DNA from: Anaerolineaceae bacterium
GTDB lineage: Bacteria; Chloroflexota; Anaerolineae; Anaerolineales; Anaerolineaceae
Direction of reading: 5' to 3'
Assembly: GCA_021107195.1 (NCBI GenBank)
Contig: JAIOTF010000123.1
Location: 1-8,330, forward strand
Length of the DNA stretch: 8,330 nucleotides
The first letter of the stretch is position 1; every line of letters begins with the position of its first letter. Under the pieces are notes generated by a model, which saw only the letters and a list, made by a program, of their open reading frames with translations, searched no databases and was not told the origin of the DNA. The translations under genes were made by a program, and so were the position numbers. Below, piece after piece: positions 4,493 through 8,330 of the stretch.

Positions 4493-7400
4493 TCAATGGC
4501 GCTTGCGTTTCTTTTTGCGTTTGCCGCTGGCTTGTGATGTCTGTGCGGCAGGTTGTGCCAAGTTTTTTTCTGTTGGAAGCTCGCTGCTTTCAACAGTGAT
4601 CGCTCGCGGGCGGAAGGTGAATGCTTTGCTGACCACACCGAGGCGGATGTTCTTCAGGAGCTGCTTGAACATGTCGGTGGCTTTGCTTTTGTATTGCACC
4701 AGCGGGTCGCGCTGTCCGTAGCGTTCCATGCCCACCTGGATGCGTAATGCTTCCACCTGGGTCAGGTATTCGACCCACTGGTTGGAAACGACTTGCAGCA
4801 ACAACTGCCGGTAGGCATCATTTTGCAGCCGCCGGCCGAGGATGTTGCTGACCAATTGGCGGTCTTCGTCATTGAAATCGAAAAGGGAAAGACTGACAAG
4901 CCGGGAGAATTTCTCTTCGCCCAGGGCGCCTTTCAATTGGTTTTGCAGACTTTCGTCAAACTGGCTGAGGGTGGCGTTGACCTTCTGGAATTGGCTCCAT
5001 TGGAAGCGGCCGCGCACTTTTTCCAGAACCTGCAGGGCTTCTTCCAGGTGCTGGACGACGCGCTCGCTGATTTCTTCCGGTTCGCTGACGCCGATCAGGT
5101 GGGCAGCCAGATAGATGTAATGCAGCCGACCGTAGCGGAGTTTAATGCGGCGGTGTGTCTTCTCGCTGAAAGCCAGGCGGGTGCCGACGATCATCAGGGA
5201 AAGGATTTGAATCAGGGAAGCATCGTTCAGGGGGACATCTGCAATATCTTTTAGCCCTTTGTCGAGGTCGCGGGCGATTTCGCCCTCCTGGCCAATCAGG
5301 CGTTTTTGCCGTTGGTCGAAGAGTTCTTCAACGGCTTGCAGTATTTGGTCGGCTGCTTTCTGCCAATCCCGGGTATTGGTGCTGTCGAGGCTGGCTTTCA
5401 GGCTGCCACGCCCCAGGGTGCGTTCCAGCGCACCGTGCAGGCGGCGCACGTTGAGGCTGATAAGCTGTTCTTGTACCTGATCGAAAATGGCTTCCCGTAC
5501 TTCTTCGCCTTCACCATCCAGCATCTTGCGCAGATGGTCCTGGGGCAGTTTGAGCGGTACGCGCAGCAGGGTGCCCAATTCGATTTGCAGTTCCTGGGGT
5601 GAGCGCACCGGTTGGGGTTCATCCAGGTCTGCGTTTTCCAGCCCTTCCAGGATCAGGTCAAGGGTTTCTTCGGCTTCCTGAAGGCGGTTGTTCAATTTAT
5701 CTTCGGTAGTATCGATGAGGATATTGGTACGATTGAGGATGTGTTCACGTTCTGCTTGCAGGGCCCGGTTTGCCAGGTCAAGCAGGGCAGCTTTGAGGGC
5801 GGCGGTGTCGGGTTCCGTGCCGACGCTTCTCTGAATTTCATCCATCAGCAAGCGATAAGTGAAGGAGGCAAAGCCCAGATCTTCATACTGGATGGGGGGC
5901 TGCACGTCGTTCAGGTATCCCAGCAACTGCCAGGGGCCTTCTTCGTTAGCCAGTGAGGTGAGAATGCGTTCCTGCAGTTCGCTGCGCAGCATATCGAGGA
6001 TGTCTTCAGTGAGGTCTTCCTTGTCGAAGATGCGATCGCGCTGGTCATAGATGCGCTGGCGCTGGGCATTGAGGACGTCATCATATTCCAGGAGGTGTTT
6101 GCGGATATCGAAGTTGTTGCCTTCTACGCGTTCCTGGGATTGTTCCACGATCCGGCCGAGGATCCTCATTTCGATGGGCAGACTGTCATCCAGTGCCATG
6201 CGGCCCCAGAGGGCTTCCACCTGCTGGCCGCCGAAGAGGCGCATTAATTCATCTTCCAGGGAGAGGTAGAAGCGCGATGAGCCGGGATCACCCTGGCGGG
6301 CAGCACGGCCGCGTAGTTGGTTATCAATGCGCCGGGCTTCATGACGCTCGGTGCCGATCACGTGCAGGCCGCCGAGTTCGCGTACCTTATCCATTTTGTC
6401 AACGTAGTCAATGTAGGTGTTTACCTTTTCTTCGTAAATACCATAATCATTCACTTTTTGTAACGCGGCGCATCGTTCCTCATGGTTCATACTGAAGGGG
6501 TCTTCGACGATGCCTCTGAGGACGTGAGTGTTGATGTCCTGAATGATCTCTTCATAGAGTTCGCCGCCGAGTTTGATATCGACACCACGACCGGCCATGT
6601 TGGTGGCGATGGTGACTGCGTCGAAGGCGCCGGCGCCGGCAATGATCAGTGCTTCGGTGTCGTGCTTGCGGGCGTTCAACACCTGGTGCGGTACCCCATT
6701 GCGGATGGCGGTATCCAGACGGGCGGCGTGTTCGGGCCGCAGGTCCAGGGCGTGCAGCAGGAGGGGCAGGTTGTCATTTTGGGCGGGGTCAAGCGAGGGC
6801 AGATTGAGATTGGTTTCTTTGACGATCTGCCGCAGATCATGGCTTCGCAGCTTGTCAAGCGGGGCGCTGAGCGGCTTTAACTCTGGCGGGGTGCGGTCAA
6901 TCATCGTCAGGTTGTTTTGATCCAGCCAGGCCTGGCGGATCAGCATGACCTGCATCAACTGGCGCACACTTGCTGTGGAGAGCCGGTTTGAAAGGAGATC
7001 TGAATGTTCCACTGAGGTCGTGCCGACCAACTGCGGGCGGCCAATGATATGAAAGCGGATGATCTCCTGCACAATAGCTCGTAATTTGGCTTCTTCGGTG
7101 CGGTAGACGACATCCGGGTAGTCTTTGCGTTTCCAGAAGAGGGGATGTTTTTCCGGCAGGCCGTCGCGGGTGTAATAGATGTATTCGTAGCCGTATTCGT
7201 CTTTATCCTTGAGGGCGATCAGGTCGGTGTCTTCGCGCTCCGCGAGATAATCGAGGTTGGTGGGAATAGGCAGCACCTCGAGTTGGTAGATCTTGTCGAA
7301 TTCTTCGGCTTCGGTGAGGGCGGTACCGGTCATGCCGGCCAGTTTTTCGTACATGCGGAAGTAGTTCTGGATGGTGATGGTGGCGTAGGTAATGTTTTCC

Positions 7401-8330
7401 GGTTTCACCGGTACGCCTTCTTTGGCTTCTACGGCCTGGTGCAGGCCTTCTGACCAGCGGCGGCCGGGCATCTGCCGCCCGGTGAATTCGTCAACGATGA
7501 CGATCTTGTTGCCGATCTTGAGGTATTCCTTGTTGCGTTTGTAGAGGAATTCTGCGCGCAGGGCCTGTTCCAGATGGCCGAGCACACGTGCCTGTTCGGG
7601 GGTGATGTCTTCAGGGCGGTCAGGATCGCGCAGGGCCATGTTGAGCAGCTCTTCAACGCGGGCCTCACCGATCTCGGTCAGGTTCACCTGGCGGTCGCGC
7701 TCTTCAACCTCGTAGTCTTCAGGGCGCAATTGACGCACTACCTGGGCCATCTTGCGGTACCATTCGCCTTCATCCTGGGCTGGGCCGGAGATGATGAGCG
7801 GGGTGCGGGCTTCATCGATCAGGACGTTATCGACCTCATCGATGATGCAGTAGAAGTGGCTGCGCTGGACGCGTTCGCTTTTGTCCCGTGAGAGATTGTC
7901 ACGCAGGTAGTCGAAGCCAAATTCACTGTTGGTGCCATAAGTCAGATCGGCTTGATATGCTTCCCGCCGGGATACCATGCGCAGTTGATGCTGGTCTTCC
8001 TGCGAGGAAGTTTTCTCAAGATCAACCAGGAAAGCTTTCTTGCCGTTTTCGGTGCGGGCGGCCATTTGCAGTACGCCGATGGTCAGTCCGAGGAAGTTAA
8101 AGATGGGCGCCATCCAGCGGGCATCACGGCGGGCAAGGTAGTCGTTGACCGTGACCAGGTGCACGCCGCGGCTGGTGAGACCGTTGAGGTAGAGAGGCAA
8201 AGTAGCGACTAGAGTCTTGCCTTCACCGGTGCGCATTTCGGCGATCTCACCGCGATGCAAAACAATGCCGCCGATCATCTGCACGTCATAATGACGCAGG
8301 CCAATGGTGCGCTTGCTGACTTCGCGCACG
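4493..8330 (-). CDS. secA: Preprotein translocase ATPase SecA, N-terminus cut by window edge
   Basis: SecA drives secretory proteins through the SecYEG channel using ATP. Numbering from the first visible whole codon (8329), the motor motifs are intact: Walker A RTGEGKT at 33-39, TVNDYLARRD at 60-69, YGTNSEFGFDYLRDN at 131-145, Walker B DEVD at 164-167 followed by IDEART, GMTGTA at 332-337, ATNMAGRGVD at 575-584 and QLRGRAARQGD at 671-681. The preprotein cross-linking domain is about 183-295, and the helical scaffold begins near 739 (NFDIRKHLLEYDD). The two-helix finger region returns at about 1183-1240, with Tyr1204 in RYGQRDP matching the E. coli fingertip Tyr. By alignment from memory to E. 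coli SecA (Walker Lys108 against Lys38 here), about 70 residues are missing, giving a full length near 1350 against 901. The extra length comes mainly from inserts at about 451-546 and 802-1175. The C-terminus lacks the Cys/His zinc motif and ends in a Lys/Arg cluster. Identity as SecA is certain; whether it is the only SecA in the genome cannot be seen. Confidence 0.97.
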   Translation of the reverse strand, partial: VREVSKRTIGLRHYDVQMIGGIVLHRGEIAEMRTGEGKTLVATLPLYLNGLTSRGVHLVTVNDYLARRDARWMAPIFNFLGLTIGVLQMAARTENGKKAFLVDLEKTSSQEDQHQLRMVSRREAYQADLTYGTNSEFGFDYLRDNLSRDKSERVQRSHFYCIIDEVDNVLIDEARTPLIISGPAQDEGEWYRKMAQVVRQLRPEDYEVEERDRQVNLTEIGEARVEELLNMALRDPDRPEDITPEQARVLGHLEQALRAEFLYKRNKEYLKIGNKIVIVDEFTGRQMPGRRWSEGLHQAVEAKEGVPVKPENITYATITIQNYFRMYEKLAGMTGTALTEAEEFDKIYQLEVLPIPTNLDYLAEREDTDLIALKDKDEYGYEYIYYTRDGLPEKHPLFWKRKDYPDVVYRTEEAKLRAIVQEIIRFHIIGRPQLVGTTSVEHSDLLSNRLSTASVRQLMQVMLIRQAWLDQNNLTMIDRTPPELKPLSAPLDKLRSHDLRQIVKETNLNLPSLDPAQNDNLPLLLHALDLRPEHAARLDTAIRNGVPHQVLNARKHDTEALIIAGAGAFDAVTIATNMAGRGVDIKLGGELYEEIIQDINTHVLRGIVEDPFSMNHEERCAALQKVNDYGIYEEKVNTYIDYVDKMDKVRELGGLHVIGTERHEARRIDNQLRGRAARQGDPGSSRFYLSLEDELMRLFGGQQVEALWGRMALDDSLPIEMRILGRIVEQSQERVEGNNFDIRKHLLEYDDVLNAQRQRIYDQRDRIFDKEDLTEDILDMLRSELQERILTSLANEEGPWQLLGYLNDVQPPIQYEDLGFASFTYRLLMDEIQRSVGTEPDTAALKAALLDLANRALQAEREHILNRTNILIDTTEDKLNNRLQEAEETLDLILEGLENADLDEPQPVRSPQELQIELGTLLRVPLKLPQDHLRKMLDGEGEEVREAIFDQVQEQLISLNVRRLHGALERTLGRGSLKASLDSTNTRDWQKAADQILQAVEELFDQRQKRLIGQEGEIARDLDKGLKDIADVPLNDASLIQILSLMIVGTRLAFSEKTHRRIKLRYGRLHYIYLAAHLIGVSEPEEISERVVQHLEEALQVLEKVRGRFQWSQFQKVNATLSQFDESLQNQLKGALGEEKFSRLVSLSLFDFNDEDRQLVSNILGRRLQNDAYRQLLLQVVSNQWVEYLTQVEALRIQVGMERYGQRDPLVQYKSKATDMFKQLLKNIRLGVVSKAFTFRPRAITVESSELPTEKNLAQPAAQTSQASGKRKKKRKRH

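Noticed and set aside
4793..5254. Plus-strand frame of 153 codons inside secA
   Set aside because: It is fully antisense to the SecA helical insert, which is in frame with the flanking conserved SecA parts. The other long plus-strand frames within secA fail for the same reason.
4805..5914. Frameshift or chimeric assembly as the cause of the long SecA
   Set aside because: The frame stays open throughout, conserved SecA blocks on both sides are in the same frame, and composition does not change across the insert edges.
1..8330. Mobile element, CRISPR array, tRNA, phage or defence system
   Set aside because: No terminal inverted repeats with a transposase, no regularly spaced repeats outside the coding S1 tail, no cloverleaf-like sequence and no toxin, nuclease or phage protein was seen on either strand.

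Overview
The window looks like a housekeeping stretch of a Chloroflexota chromosome, probably from the Anaerolineae or a relative. This rests on recalled family features, not on a search: a SecA much longer than the usual ~900 residues with inserts in its motor and helical domains, a four-domain S1 protein with a long Glu-rich tail, and small membrane proteins of a kind I associate with that phylum. All five genes lie on the minus strand, so the order of transcription runs from high to low coordinates. The long plus-strand reading frames are shadows of these genes.

Layout in the order of transcription. (1) 8330-4493: secA, missing about 70 N-terminal residues at the window edge, followed by a strong hairpin (4433-4470) that probably ends its transcript. 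(2) 4381-4350: a promoter with two consensus hexamers and an unusually long spacer, then an rpsA-like gene (4247-2706) encoding four S1 RNA-binding domains and a repetitive acidic tail. A textbook intrinsic terminator (2659-2629) follows. (3) 2612-2583: a promoter packed directly behind that terminator, driving a two-gene unit: an M19-family dipeptidase (2548 or 2575 to 1445) and a four-helix membrane protein (1448-927) that share a 4-base ATGA overlap. (4) 926-640: a non-coding gap with a bulged 13-bp hairpin (834-797), a possible extended -10 promoter (753-745) and a small hairpin near a good ribosome binding site. (5) 639-1: the N-terminal 213 residues of a single-pass membrane protein of unknown function that continues outside the window.

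Functionally, SecA is the ATPase motor of Sec protein export and S1 helps mRNA engage the ribosome. The dipeptidase would recycle dipeptides in the cytoplasm. The two membrane proteins are unassigned. I see no mobile element, CRISPR array, tRNA or rRNA, phage gene or defence system. The least ordinary content is the architecture of SecA (about 310 extra residues in the helical domain, about 90 in the second nucleotide-binding domain, and a Lys/Arg tail in place of the zinc-binding end) and the Glu-rich repeat tail of S1.
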